From: Solirubrobacteraceae bacterium
GTDB lineage: Bacteria > Actinomycetota > Thermoleophilia > Solirubrobacterales > Solirubrobacteraceae
Direction of reading: 5' to 3'
Length of the DNA: 24,675 nucleotides
NCBI GenBank assembly: GCA_019683665.1
Contig: JADGIB010000013.1
Coordinates: 1 to 24,675, forward strand
The translations under genes were made by a program, and so were the position numbers. Every line of letters starts with the position of its first letter. Positions within the stretch are counted from its first letter, which is position 1. The notes beneath the pieces were generated by a model, which was not told the origin of the DNA, did not search any database, and saw only the letters and a program-made list of their open reading frames with translations. This document shows positions 7,884 through 15,854 of the stretch, one piece after another.

Positions 7884-8599
7884 CGGGTCACCTCCGAAGC
7901 GGCCGAGGTGACGGCGCGCGCGGCGGCGGCGGCCATCGCGACCGCGCCGCGGCCCGGGTCGAGCACGGGCACGTCGAGGCTCGCGCGCAGCGTGTCGAGC
8001 ATCGAGCCGGTCCACAGCGTGCAGCCGGCGTAGACGGCGCGCGCCCCGCGCGCGACCGCGTCCCGGGCGAGCTCCAGCGCCGGCCCGTCGAGGACCGCGC
8101 GGTGGCGCTCGATGACCTGCTCGGGCGTGCCGCCGTGACCGTCGTCGGCGTACTCCATGTTCACGGTGAGCACGTCGAGCACGAGGTGGTTCAGGCCGTA
8201 GGCGGTGGCCAGCTCGCGGTAGAGCGGCACCGCGTCGAAGCCGTCGGCGACGAGGATCGCCAGCCGCCCGCCGAGCTGGGCCGCGACGCGCAGGGCCGCG
8301 TCGAGCGGGGCGGCGACCGGGATCGTCACCTCGCGGCGCGCCTCGAGCAGACACGGGTCGCCGCTGCAGCCGATCACGGCGGCGTCGCAGCCGTCTGCGG
8401 CGGCCTCGTCGATCGCCGCCAGCAGCGGGCTGGCGTAGCTGGCCGGCGCAGGCAGGAACGCGCCGCGGCCGGGGCCGGCGAGCTTCTCCAGGTGGACGAC
8501 CTCGACCGTCGCGTCCGGCCCGCCGGCGCCGGCCAGCTCGCGCTCGAACCACGGGTCGAGCGTCGCGTCGTCCACCGGGTTGATGTAGCGAATCCTCAC
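7880..8599 (-). CDS. Asp/Glu/hydantoin racemase family protein
   Basis: Cofactor-independent racemase fold that uses two cysteines as acid and base on a stereocentre next to a carbonyl. The 239-residue product has both: Cys78 in IGCSGDPC and Cys193 in YAGCTLW. GCxGDP resembles the hydantoin/allantoin racemase signature (GCFGDP) more than that of glutamate racemase. The N-terminus IRYINPVDD is also typical of hydantoin racemases. The GTG start overlaps the stop of the upstream ATPase gene as GTGA, and GGGAGA lies 6 bases before it. Sitting behind hydantoinase genes and an importer, it probably interconverts enantiomers of the ring substrate before or after opening. Maleate isomerase-like activity is a less likely alternative. 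Confidence 0.8.
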   Translation of the reverse strand: MRIRYINPVDDATLDPWFERELAGAGGPDATVEVVHLEKLAGPGRGAFLPAPASYASPLLAAIDEAAADGCDAAVIGCSGDPCLLEARREVTIPVAAPLDAALRVAAQLGGRLAILVADGFDAVPLYRELATAYGLNHLVLDVLTVNMEYADDGHGGTPEQVIERHRAVLDGPALELARDAVARGARAVYAGCTLWTGSMLDTLRASLDVPVLDPGRGAVAMAAAAARAVTSAASEVTR

Positions 8600-9642
8600 G
8601 TCAGTTCTCCCAGGTCGGTCGGGTCGGTCGTCGCGTGCGGCTGGCGGTCGCCGGCGATCTGGCCCTCCGCGGCGCGCCAGCAGCGCGCCCGGTGGCCGGG
8701 GGCGAGCTCGGCCAGCGCCTGCGGCTCGCCGCAGCGGTCCGCGCTCAGCGGGCAACGCCCCACGAGGCGGCAGCCGACGTCGCCGGGGCGCGGCGTGCGC
8801 AGCGAGCCGCGGATGCGGACGTCGCGGTCGCGCTCCTCGTCGCGGCCGCTGAGGTCGTACGCGTACAGCAGGCCGCGCGTGTACGGGTGGCGCGGGTCGC
8901 CGAACACCGCCTCGGTCGGGCCCTCCTCGACGACCTGGCCGAGGTACATGACGACGACGCGGTCGGCCATCATCCGCACGGCGCGCAGGTCGTGGGTGAC
9001 GAGCAGGTACGTCAGGCGGTGGCGCCGCTGGAGGTCGGCGAGCAGCTCGAGGACCTGGCCCTGGATCGACATGTCGAGCGCGGAGGTCGGCTCGTCCATG
9101 ACGACGAGGTCGGGCCGCACGGACAGCGCGCGGGCGATGCCGGCCCGCTGCAGCTCGCCGCCCGACATCTCGCGCGGGCGCAGCCCGGCGAAGCGCGGGC
9201 TGAGCCCGACCTCGCTGAGCAGGCGCCCGAGCCGCTCCTGCTCGGGCTCGTCGTCGGGCGCGAGGCGCATCGTCTCGAGAATGGACGCGCCGATCGTCTG
9301 CGACGGGTCGAACGACGTCAGCGGGTTCTGGAAGACCATCTGCACGCGCCGGCGCAGCGGGCGGAACGCCTTCTCGTCGAGCGCCTGGATCTCCTGGCCG
9401 TCGAAGGTGATCGTCCCCTCGTCGGCGTCGTGCAGGCGCACGATCAGCCGCGCGAGCGTCGACTTGCCGGAGCCGCTCTCGCCGACGAGCGCGGTCGTGG
9501 TCCCCGCCTGCAGCGCGAGGTCGATGCCGTCGACGGCGGCGACCGCCGACGCGGTGCGGCGCGCGCGCCGCCCGCGCGGCGCGAACGTCTTGCGGACGCC
9601 GCGCAGCTCGAGGAGCGGCCGCTCGTCTACTCGTGATGACAT
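8596..9642 (-). CDS. Dipeptide/oligopeptide ABC importer ATPase (DppF/OppF type)
   Basis: Second ATPase of a peptide-type ABC importer, acting at the inner face of the membrane with its DppD-like partner. The 348-residue product has Walker A GESGSGKST (54-62), the Q-loop in VFQNPLTSFDP, the signature EMSGGELQRAGIARAL, Walker B LVVMDEPTSALD and the H-loop LLVTHDLRAV. The C-terminal oligopeptide-transport extension carries four spaced cysteines (GCRLVGRCPLSADRC ... RARCW), as in Dpp/Opp ATPases. The ATG overlaps the end of the upstream ATPase gene by 16 bases, and the stop overlaps the racemase start (GTGA). Confidence 0.92.
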   Translation of the reverse strand: MSSRVDERPLLELRGVRKTFAPRGRRARRTASAVAAVDGIDLALQAGTTTALVGESGSGKSTLARLIVRLHDADEGTITFDGQEIQALDEKAFRPLRRRVQMVFQNPLTSFDPSQTIGASILETMRLAPDDEPEQERLGRLLSEVGLSPRFAGLRPREMSGGELQRAGIARALSVRPDLVVMDEPTSALDMSIQGQVLELLADLQRRHRLTYLLVTHDLRAVRMMADRVVVMYLGQVVEEGPTEAVFGDPRHPYTRGLLYAYDLSGRDEERDRDVRIRGSLRTPRPGDVGCRLVGRCPLSADRCGEPQALAELAPGHRARCWRAAEGQIAGDRQPHATTDPTDLGELT

Positions 9643-10625
9643 GACACCCAGTGGTCGGGACGGAGCTGTCGCAGCGCCGGCTGCTGGGCCCGGCACGCGT
9701 CGGTGGCGCGGTCGCAGCGCTCGGCGAACGGGCAGCCGGCGCCGAGCGTGCCCGGCTCGGGGATCCGGCCGGGGATGAACGCGATCTCGCCCTCGGGCGG
9801 GTCCATGCAGCGGATGAGCCCCTGCGTGTACGGGCTCAGCGGCCGGTTGAGGACCTCGTCGGCGGGCCCGTACTCCAGCAGCGAGCCCGCGTAGACGACG
9901 GCGACGATGTCGCACATCGCGCGGATGACGGCGAGGTCGTGCGAGATGAGCAGCAGCGCGGCGCCGGACGCCTTCACCGAGCCGTCGATGACCTCCAGGA
10001 CCTGCGCCTGGATCGTCGCGTCGAGGCCGGTCGTCGGCTCGTCGGCGATGACGAGCTGCGGCGAGCAGATGAGCGCCATCGCGATCGCGACGCGCTGCGC
10101 CATGCCGCCGGAGAAGTGGTGCGGGTAGCTGCGGGCGCGGACGTCCGGCTCGGGGATGCCGAGCGCGTCGAGCAGCTCGACCGTCCGCGTCCACGCCTCC
10201 TGCTTGGAGACGCCGGTGTGCTCGCGGCAGACCTTGGCGATCTGGGCGCCGACGGTCATGAGCGGGTTCAGCGACGCGACGGCGTTCTGGGAGACGAGGC
10301 TGATCTCGCCGCCGCGGATGCGCCGCATCTCGCGCTCGGGGAGCGTCATGAGGTCGCGGCCGTCGAAGCGGATCGTCCCCGCGCGGGCCCGGACCCCGTT
10401 GGGCAGGACGCCGAGGATCGCGCTCGCCGTCATCGACTTGCCGGAGCCGCTCTCGCCGACGACGCCGACGCGGGCGCCCTTGGGGATCGCGAGCTCGATC
10501 GAGCGCAGCAGCTCGATCGGCCTGCGCGCCGGCCCGGTCTCGACGACGAGGCCGCTGATCTCCAGCAGCGGGTCGTCGGCGATCCCAGCCAGGACGCTGC
10601 GGGACTGGGTCTGCGCGGCGCTCAC
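9627..10625 (-). CDS. Dipeptide/oligopeptide ABC importer ATPase (DppD/OppD type)
   Basis: First ATPase of the importer. The 332-residue product has Walker A GESGSGKS (57-64), the Q-loop LVSQNAVASLNP, the signature HFSGGMAQRVAIAMAL, Walker B LVIADEPTTGLD and the H-loop LLISHDLAVI. The C-terminal peptide-transporter extension ends with Cys-rich GCPFAERCDRATDAC ... SCHHE. The start is a GTG with AGGAGG 8 bases upstream, and it overlaps the permease stop as GTGA. A short Gln/Ser-rich segment precedes the nucleotide-binding domain. Confidence 0.92.
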   Translation of the reverse strand: MSAAQTQSRSVLAGIADDPLLEISGLVVETGPARRPIELLRSIELAIPKGARVGVVGESGSGKSMTASAILGVLPNGVRARAGTIRFDGRDLMTLPEREMRRIRGGEISLVSQNAVASLNPLMTVGAQIAKVCREHTGVSKQEAWTRTVELLDALGIPEPDVRARSYPHHFSGGMAQRVAIAMALICSPQLVIADEPTTGLDATIQAQVLEVIDGSVKASGAALLLISHDLAVIRAMCDIVAVVYAGSLLEYGPADEVLNRPLSPYTQGLIRCMDPPEGEIAFIPGRIPEPGTLGAGCPFAERCDRATDACRAQQPALRQLRPDHWVSCHHE

Positions 10626-11473
10626 CGGTCGTACCTCCTAGCGATCTGGCGGCCGACGCCGCCGAAGGCCACCACCGCGAGCAGGACGGCCAGGCCCGGG
10701 AAGACCGAGACCCACCAGTCGCCGTCCATGATCAGCGGCGCGCCCTGCTGGATCATCGAGCCCCACTCGGGGTGCGGCAGCTCGACGCCGAGCCCGATGA
10801 ACGCGAGGCCGGCGGTGATCTGGATCGCGTAGGCGGCCGAGATCGACGCCTGCGAGACGATCGGGCCGAGCGTGTTCGGCAGCACGTGGCGCAGCACGAT
10901 CCGGCTCGTCGGCTGGCCGGCGAGGCGGGCCGCGGCGATGTAGTCCTGGTTCTTGATCGGCTGGACGACCGATCGCGTCAGCTTCAGGAAGATCGGGATG
11001 TTCACGATCGCCACGACGGCGACGAGGATCGTCTTCGAGTTGCCCAGCGCGGCGAAGATCATCAGCGCGAACAGGAACAGCGGGATCGACTGGACGATCT
11101 CCGAGGTGCGGTTGAAGAGCTCGTCGAGCCAGCCGCCGAGGTAGCCGCACAGCGCGCCGATCGGCACGCCGACGACGAACGCGATGGCGACGCCGAGGAC
11201 GGCGACGACGAGGTCGGTGCGCGTCGCGAACAGGACGCGCGAGAAGATGTCCATGCCGTTCTCGTCGGTGCCGAACAGGTGCGCCGACGACGGCGGCAGC
11301 AGCTTCGCCTCGAGGTCGGCCTGGATCGGGTCGTACGGCGCGATGAGCGGCGCGAGCAGCGCGACGAGGGCGAACAGCAGCAGCAGCGCCCAGTACGGGG
11401 TCAGCAGCGGCCGCAGGCGGCTGCCGATCCGCGCCGGCGTCCACGCCGCGGCCTGGACGGGTTCGGCACTCAC
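10622..11473 (-). CDS. Peptide-type ABC importer permease (DppC/OppC type)
   Basis: Second transmembrane subunit of the importer. The 283-residue protein begins with an N-terminal anchor (LLTPYWALLLLFALVALLAPLIAPYDP), the HLFGTDENGMDIFSRVLFATRTDL block typical of DppC/OppC, a binding-protein-dependent permease domain, and the EAA-type loop AAARLAGQPTSRIVLRHVLPNTLGPI that contacts the ATPases. The GTG start overlaps the DppB-like stop as GTGA and has GGGAGGGG 5 bases upstream. Confidence 0.92.
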   Translation of the reverse strand: MSAEPVQAAAWTPARIGSRLRPLLTPYWALLLLFALVALLAPLIAPYDPIQADLEAKLLPPSSAHLFGTDENGMDIFSRVLFATRTDLVVAVLGVAIAFVVGVPIGALCGYLGGWLDELFNRTSEIVQSIPLFLFALMIFAALGNSKTILVAVVAIVNIPIFLKLTRSVVQPIKNQDYIAAARLAGQPTSRIVLRHVLPNTLGPIVSQASISAAYAIQITAGLAFIGLGVELPHPEWGSMIQQGAPLIMDGDWWVSVFPGLAVLLAVVAFGGVGRQIARRYDR

Positions 11474-12495
11474 GTCTGCCCCTCCCGGACGCGGGGATCG
11501 ATGGCCATCGAGATGAGGTCGGCCAGCAGGTACACGAGGATGTAGATCGCCGAGCCCAGCAGGACGACGCCGAGCACCGGCGCGTAGTCGAAGCGCTGCA
11601 TCGACTGCACCGAGTAGAGGCCCATGCCCGGCCACGAGAAGACGGACTCGACGAGCACGGTGTTGCCGACGAGGAAGCCGAACGTCATCGCCGACATCGT
11701 CAGCACCGGCACGAGCGAGTTCTTCAGCGCGTACCAGCGGACCGTGCGCGGCGGCAGCCCGAAGGCGCGCGCGCTGCGGACGTAGTCGCTGCGCAGCGCG
11801 GTGATCATCGACGTGCGCGTGAGGGCCAGGATCGGCGGGCACGAGGTGACCGCCAGGGTGATCGCGGGCAGCGCCAGGTACTTCAGCGCCGACCAGAAGG
11901 TCGGGAGGTCGCCGGCCAGCAGCGCGTCGACGACGACCATGCCGGTCACGCGCGGCGGCGGCGACGCGCCGATGTCGAGCTCGCCGACCGGCGCCGGCGC
12001 CCAGCCGAGCGCGTAGGCGAAGAGCAGGATCAGCAGCAGGCCGAAGAAGAAGTTCGGGATGGCCAGGCCGAACTCGGCGACCGCGCGCGACACGCGGTCG
12101 ACCCAGCCGCCGGGGCGCTGCGCGGCGATGACGCCGAGCGGGATCGTCCACAGCAGGCCGAGGAGCATGCCGGCGAGCGCGAGCTCGAGCGTGGCCGGGA
12201 AGCGGTCGGCGATCTCATCGGTCACCGGGCGCTGCGTGTAGTTCGACACGCCGAGGTCGCCCTGGACGAGGTCGCCGATGTAGCGGACGAACTGCTGGGG
12301 CAGCGGGTCGTCGTAGCCCAGCTCCGCGCGGAGCTGGGCGGCCTGCTCGGGCGTGGCCCGCTGCCCCAGGATCAGCTCGACCGGATCGCCGAGCAGCCGC
12401 GTGACGACGAAGACGATGACCGCGACGCCGAACAGGGCGAGCACGGCGGCCAGCAGGCGCCGGCCCAGGTATCGCAGCCAGAATCCTCGTCTCAT
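11470..12495 (-). CDS. Peptide-type ABC importer permease (DppB/OppB type)
   Basis: First transmembrane subunit of the importer. The 341-residue protein has the typical DppB start (FWLRYLGRRLLAAVLALFGVAVIVFVVTRLLGDP), the GDLGVSNYTQRPVTDEI segment, a permease domain with about six helices, and the EAA loop RSARAFGLPPRTVRWYALKNSLVPVL. The ATG has no strong ribosome binding site and follows the binding-protein gene by 34 bases, the largest gap within the operon. Confidence 0.92.
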   Translation of the reverse strand: MRRGFWLRYLGRRLLAAVLALFGVAVIVFVVTRLLGDPVELILGQRATPEQAAQLRAELGYDDPLPQQFVRYIGDLVQGDLGVSNYTQRPVTDEIADRFPATLELALAGMLLGLLWTIPLGVIAAQRPGGWVDRVSRAVAEFGLAIPNFFFGLLLILLFAYALGWAPAPVGELDIGASPPPRVTGMVVVDALLAGDLPTFWSALKYLALPAITLAVTSCPPILALTRTSMITALRSDYVRSARAFGLPPRTVRWYALKNSLVPVLTMSAMTFGFLVGNTVLVESVFSWPGMGLYSVQSMQRFDYAPVLGVVLLGSAIYILVYLLADLISMAIDPRVREGQT

Positions 12496-12529
12496 CGTCG
12501 TCAGCAGCCGCTCGGTGGTCCGTGGTCGA

Positions 12530-14209
12530 TCAGTCGCCGGCGCGCTTCAGCAGCCGGTAGGTGAGGAGGCCGTCCGGCTCCCAGAGGACGCCCTCGATGT
12601 CCTCCCGCGTCGGGAGCATCCAGTTCGGCTCCGCCAGCGGGATGATCGGCACGTCCTGGTTGAGGGCGGCCTGGAGCTCGGTCGCCAGCTCCTGGCGACG
12701 GTCGCGGTCGACCGTCTTGGAGAGCTCCTCGGTGATGTCGTCGACCTTCTCGTTCTTGTAGTTGGTCCAGTTGATCACCGCCGTCGACGCGTACGACAGG
12801 AACGCCATGTAGTACGGGTCGTCGACGTAGGCGCCCAGACCGGACTGGATCCAGGCCTGCATCGACCGCTTCGTGAGGTTCTTGGAGAACCGCGCGGCGG
12901 CGACCTTCTCGATGTTCATCGTCACGCCGATGTCGCGCAGGGCGGACTGGATCGGCACGGCGAGCGCCTGCGCGTCGGCGTCGGCGTCGCTGATCTGGAC
13001 GGTGAACTCGAGGTTCTCCGCGCCGGCCTCGGCCAGCAGCTGCTTGGCCTTCTCCGGGTCGGTCGCGTACGGCCACTCGACGCTCTCGTCGAACCAGGCC
13101 GAGTTCTGCGGCCAGACGCCCTTCGGCGTCGCGGCGCGCCCGCCCAGGACGTTGTCGGCGAGCGACTGGTACGGGATCGCGTAAGCGATCGCCTGGCGCA
13201 CCCGGGCGTCGTTGAACGGCGGCTTGTCGTTCACGAGGCCGAGCTGGTCCTGGCTGATCGCCGGGACCGAGTGGACCCGGACGCCGGGGGCGCCGTCGAG
13301 GCGGGCGATCGCGTCCGTCGACATGTCGGCGGCGATGTCGATCGCGCCCTGGCGCAGGAGCTGGGCGCGCTGGCCCTCATCCGGGATGACCTGCAGGACG
13401 ACGCGCTCGAAGTTCGGCTTCTCGCCCCAGTAGTTCGGGTTGGCCTTGAGGACGAGCTGCCGGCCCGGCTCGTACTTCTCGATGACGTACGCGCCGGTCG
13501 GGGCGCCGTTCTGGGCGACCCACTCCGTGCCCCACGGGTCGTCGTCGGTCATGTGCTCCTTGACGAGCTTCGGATCGACGAGGCCCGCGTCCTGGTCGCG
13601 CAGCATCGGGCCGACGATCGGGGACGGGTTCGGCAGCTTGAACTGGATCTCGCTGTCGGAGACCTTCTTGACCTGCGACATCTTCGTGATGCCGAGGATG
13701 TTGAAGTCGAAGATCGAGCCGGCGTTCATCTCGAGCGCGCGCTCGACCTTGAACAGGAACGTGTCGGCCGTGATCGGCTCGCCGTCGGGCAGCTTCGCGT
13801 CGGGGCGCAGCTTGATGTTCACGGTCTTGCCGTCGTCCGACAGCGTGTACGACTCGATCGCCTCGCCGACCGGGTCCTTCGTGAGGTCGGCCTTCAGCGT
13901 GCCGTCGCCGTTGTCGATCACCTCGTAGCGCGTCCACTGCGCGTAGAGGTTCTTGATCGTCTCGTTGGCGCGGTGGGCCTGGCCCCACTCGGGATCGAGC
14001 GTCTGCGGGTCGCTGGAGACGCCGATGGTCAGCGTGCCGCTGCCGCCGCCGGACGTCGTGCTGCCGCCGCCGGCGGACGCGGTCGAGGTCTTGGAGTCCC
14101 CGTCCGATCCGCCGCCGCACGCGGCCAGGGTCAGCGTGGCCGCCATCGCGGCCACGACGCCGCCGATGCGCCAGCGGCGCGGCGGGGCGGGTTGCTCGGT
14201 GCTGTGCAT
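12530..14209 (-). CDS. Family 5 extracytoplasmic substrate-binding lipoprotein (DppA/OppA type)
   Basis: Captures the substrate outside the membrane and delivers it to the permeases. The 559-residue precursor has a twin-Arg-like basic n-region (PPRRWRIGG), a hydrophobic core and the lipobox TLAAC with Cys31 as lipidation site, then a Gly/Ser/Thr linker (about 32-58). The SBP_bac_5 domain follows (LTIGVSSDPQTLDPEWGQAH, and NPNYWGEKPNFERVVLQVIPDEGQ, the classic family 5 signature). GAGGAA lies 6 bases before the ATG; the gene follows hyuB by 13 bases. The family binds peptides, nickel, glutathione, opines and other small molecules; the neighbouring hydantoinase genes suggest a cyclic amide or a modified amino acid or peptide. 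Confidence 0.92.
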   Translation of the reverse strand: MHSTEQPAPPRRWRIGGVVAAMAATLTLAACGGGSDGDSKTSTASAGGGSTTSGGGSGTLTIGVSSDPQTLDPEWGQAHRANETIKNLYAQWTRYEVIDNGDGTLKADLTKDPVGEAIESYTLSDDGKTVNIKLRPDAKLPDGEPITADTFLFKVERALEMNAGSIFDFNILGITKMSQVKKVSDSEIQFKLPNPSPIVGPMLRDQDAGLVDPKLVKEHMTDDDPWGTEWVAQNGAPTGAYVIEKYEPGRQLVLKANPNYWGEKPNFERVVLQVIPDEGQRAQLLRQGAIDIAADMSTDAIARLDGAPGVRVHSVPAISQDQLGLVNDKPPFNDARVRQAIAYAIPYQSLADNVLGGRAATPKGVWPQNSAWFDESVEWPYATDPEKAKQLLAEAGAENLEFTVQISDADADAQALAVPIQSALRDIGVTMNIEKVAAARFSKNLTKRSMQAWIQSGLGAYVDDPYYMAFLSYASTAVINWTNYKNEKVDDITEELSKTVDRDRRQELATELQAALNQDVPIIPLAEPNWMLPTREDIEGVLWEPDGLLTYRLLKRAGD

Positions 14210-14222
14210 CGAGTGTTCCTCG

Positions 14223-15854
14223 TCAGTCGATCAGGCCGAGGCGCTCGTCCTCGGCTCGGTTCTGGGGCGACCGCTCCGCCGGGTCACCCCACCCTCCTCC
14301 GCCGCCGGAGTGCACCTCGACGACCGTCCCGGCCGGGACGGGCATCGCGTTGCACTTGAGCACGAGGCGACGTTCTTCGCCGGGGCGCGTCACCCAGACC
14401 TCGGGCGGCGCCCCGTCCTTCCCGCCGTGCAGGCCCCACGCCGGCGTGTCGTGCCGCTCGAACCACAGGCTGAGCAGGCACGGCTCCAGCGTCTCGTACT
14501 CCCGCACGATGCCGAGACCGCCGCGGTGGCGACCGTCGCCGCCGGAGCCGGTGCGCAGGCCGTGCCGGCGCAGGCGCAGCGGGTAGCGCTGCTCCATGAT
14601 CTCGACCGGGTAGTTCTTGAAGTCGCCGGCGGCCGAGTGCACGAGGGCGCTCTCGCCGTCGCCGTGCTCGTGGGCGCCCCAGCCGCCGATGATCGACTCG
14701 CCGGCCAGGAACGGCTCGCGGCCGCGCTCGTTGACGAACGTGATGTTCCACGAGTCGCCGACGTGGCCGGCGGCGGCGCGCTCGGGGACCGCGTCGCTGA
14801 GGGCGCGGACGACGAGGTCGATCGCCAGCATGAGGTGCGGGCCGTAGTGCAGGCACGCCGCGGTCGGCGACGGGTCGAAGCAGCTGCCCTTCGGCACCTT
14901 GATCTCGAGGTTGCGGAAGTTCCCGCCGCAGACCGGGTCGTCCGGGTTGACCAGGAACTTGAACGCCTGCTGGATCGCCGAGCGGGTCTGGACGATGCCG
15001 CTGTTGATCGAGCCGCGGCACTCGGGGCTGGAGCCCTCGAGGTCGATCGTCATCTCGTCGCCCTCGACGGTGACGGTGACGACGACCGGCACCGGGCGGT
15101 CGGAGATCCCGTCCCCGTCCAGCGCGCCCTCGGCGCGGTAGACGCCGTCGGGGATCTCGGCGACCGAGGCGCGGTCGGCCGCCTCCGCCTGGGCGAAGAA
15201 GCGCTCGATCGAGGCCTCGACCTGGTCCCAGCCGTAGCGGTCGACGATCGAGTGGAAGCGCTCGGCGCCGGTGCGGCAGGCGGTGACCTGGGCCATGAGG
15301 TCGCCGGCGAGCGCGCCCGGGAAGCGCGAGTTCAGCGTGATGAGGTCGAGCAGCTGCTCGTCCAGCTCGCCGGCGCGGATGATCCGCATCGGCGGGATCC
15401 GCAGGCCCTCCTGGAAGATGTCGGTCGAGTCGGACACGTAGCCCGCGTCCTTGGCGCCGACGTCGTTCCAGTGCGCCTTCGCCCCGCTGAAGCCGCGCAG
15501 CGTCCCGTCGACGAAGATCGGCGCGAAGACCGTGACGTCGTTGAGGTGGCTGCCGCAGATCGCGGAGTCGTTGACGAGCCAGACGTCGCCCTCCTCGAAG
15601 GCGCCGGCGCCGACGCGCTCGAGGACGAGCTTGATCGTGCCCGCGAGGCTGCCGAGGAAGAACGGCAGGCCCGGGGCCTGCCCGAGCAGGTCGCCGCGGG
15701 CGTCGTAGAGCCCGACCGAGCAGTCCTTCATCTCGTAGATGACCGGGCTGTAGGCCGAGCGGCAGAGGTTGCGGCGCATCTGCTCGGCGCCGGACATGAA
15801 CGCGTGCCGAACGATCTCGACCGTGGCCGGGCTCGGCGTGACAGGCGTGTGCAT
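14223..15854 (-). CDS. Hydantoinase B/oxoprolinase subunit (HyuB family)
   Basis: Works with HyuA in ATP-dependent opening of a lactam or hydantoin ring (known relatives: N-methylhydantoinase, 5-oxoprolinase, caprolactamase, acetone and acetophenone carboxylases). The 543-residue product shows the family landmarks AFMSGAEQMRRNLCRSAYSPVIYEMKD, EEGDVWLVNDSAICGSHLNDVTVFAPIF, AHWNDVGAKDAGY, FQEGLRIPPMRI, GSINSGIVQTRSAI and the Gly-rich C-terminus SGGGGGWGDPAER. The common NDP..GGTHLPD motif appears here as NDSAICGSHLND. The ATG shares one base with the HyuA stop (TGATG), and GGAGAAG lies 5 bases upstream. The substrate cannot be told from sequence. Confidence 0.9.
   Translation of the reverse strand: MHTPVTPSPATVEIVRHAFMSGAEQMRRNLCRSAYSPVIYEMKDCSVGLYDARGDLLGQAPGLPFFLGSLAGTIKLVLERVGAGAFEEGDVWLVNDSAICGSHLNDVTVFAPIFVDGTLRGFSGAKAHWNDVGAKDAGYVSDSTDIFQEGLRIPPMRIIRAGELDEQLLDLITLNSRFPGALAGDLMAQVTACRTGAERFHSIVDRYGWDQVEASIERFFAQAEAADRASVAEIPDGVYRAEGALDGDGISDRPVPVVVTVTVEGDEMTIDLEGSSPECRGSINSGIVQTRSAIQQAFKFLVNPDDPVCGGNFRNLEIKVPKGSCFDPSPTAACLHYGPHLMLAIDLVVRALSDAVPERAAAGHVGDSWNITFVNERGREPFLAGESIIGGWGAHEHGDGESALVHSAAGDFKNYPVEIMEQRYPLRLRRHGLRTGSGGDGRHRGGLGIVREYETLEPCLLSLWFERHDTPAWGLHGGKDGAPPEVWVTRPGEERRLVLKCNAMPVPAGTVVEVHSGGGGGWGDPAERSPQNRAEDERLGLID

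Noticed and set aside
12353..14359. 668-residue plus-strand frame over the binding-protein and first permease genes
   Set aside because: Antisense shadow: Val/Leu/Arg/Asp-rich with no domain logic, produced by GC-rich third positions of the real minus-strand genes.
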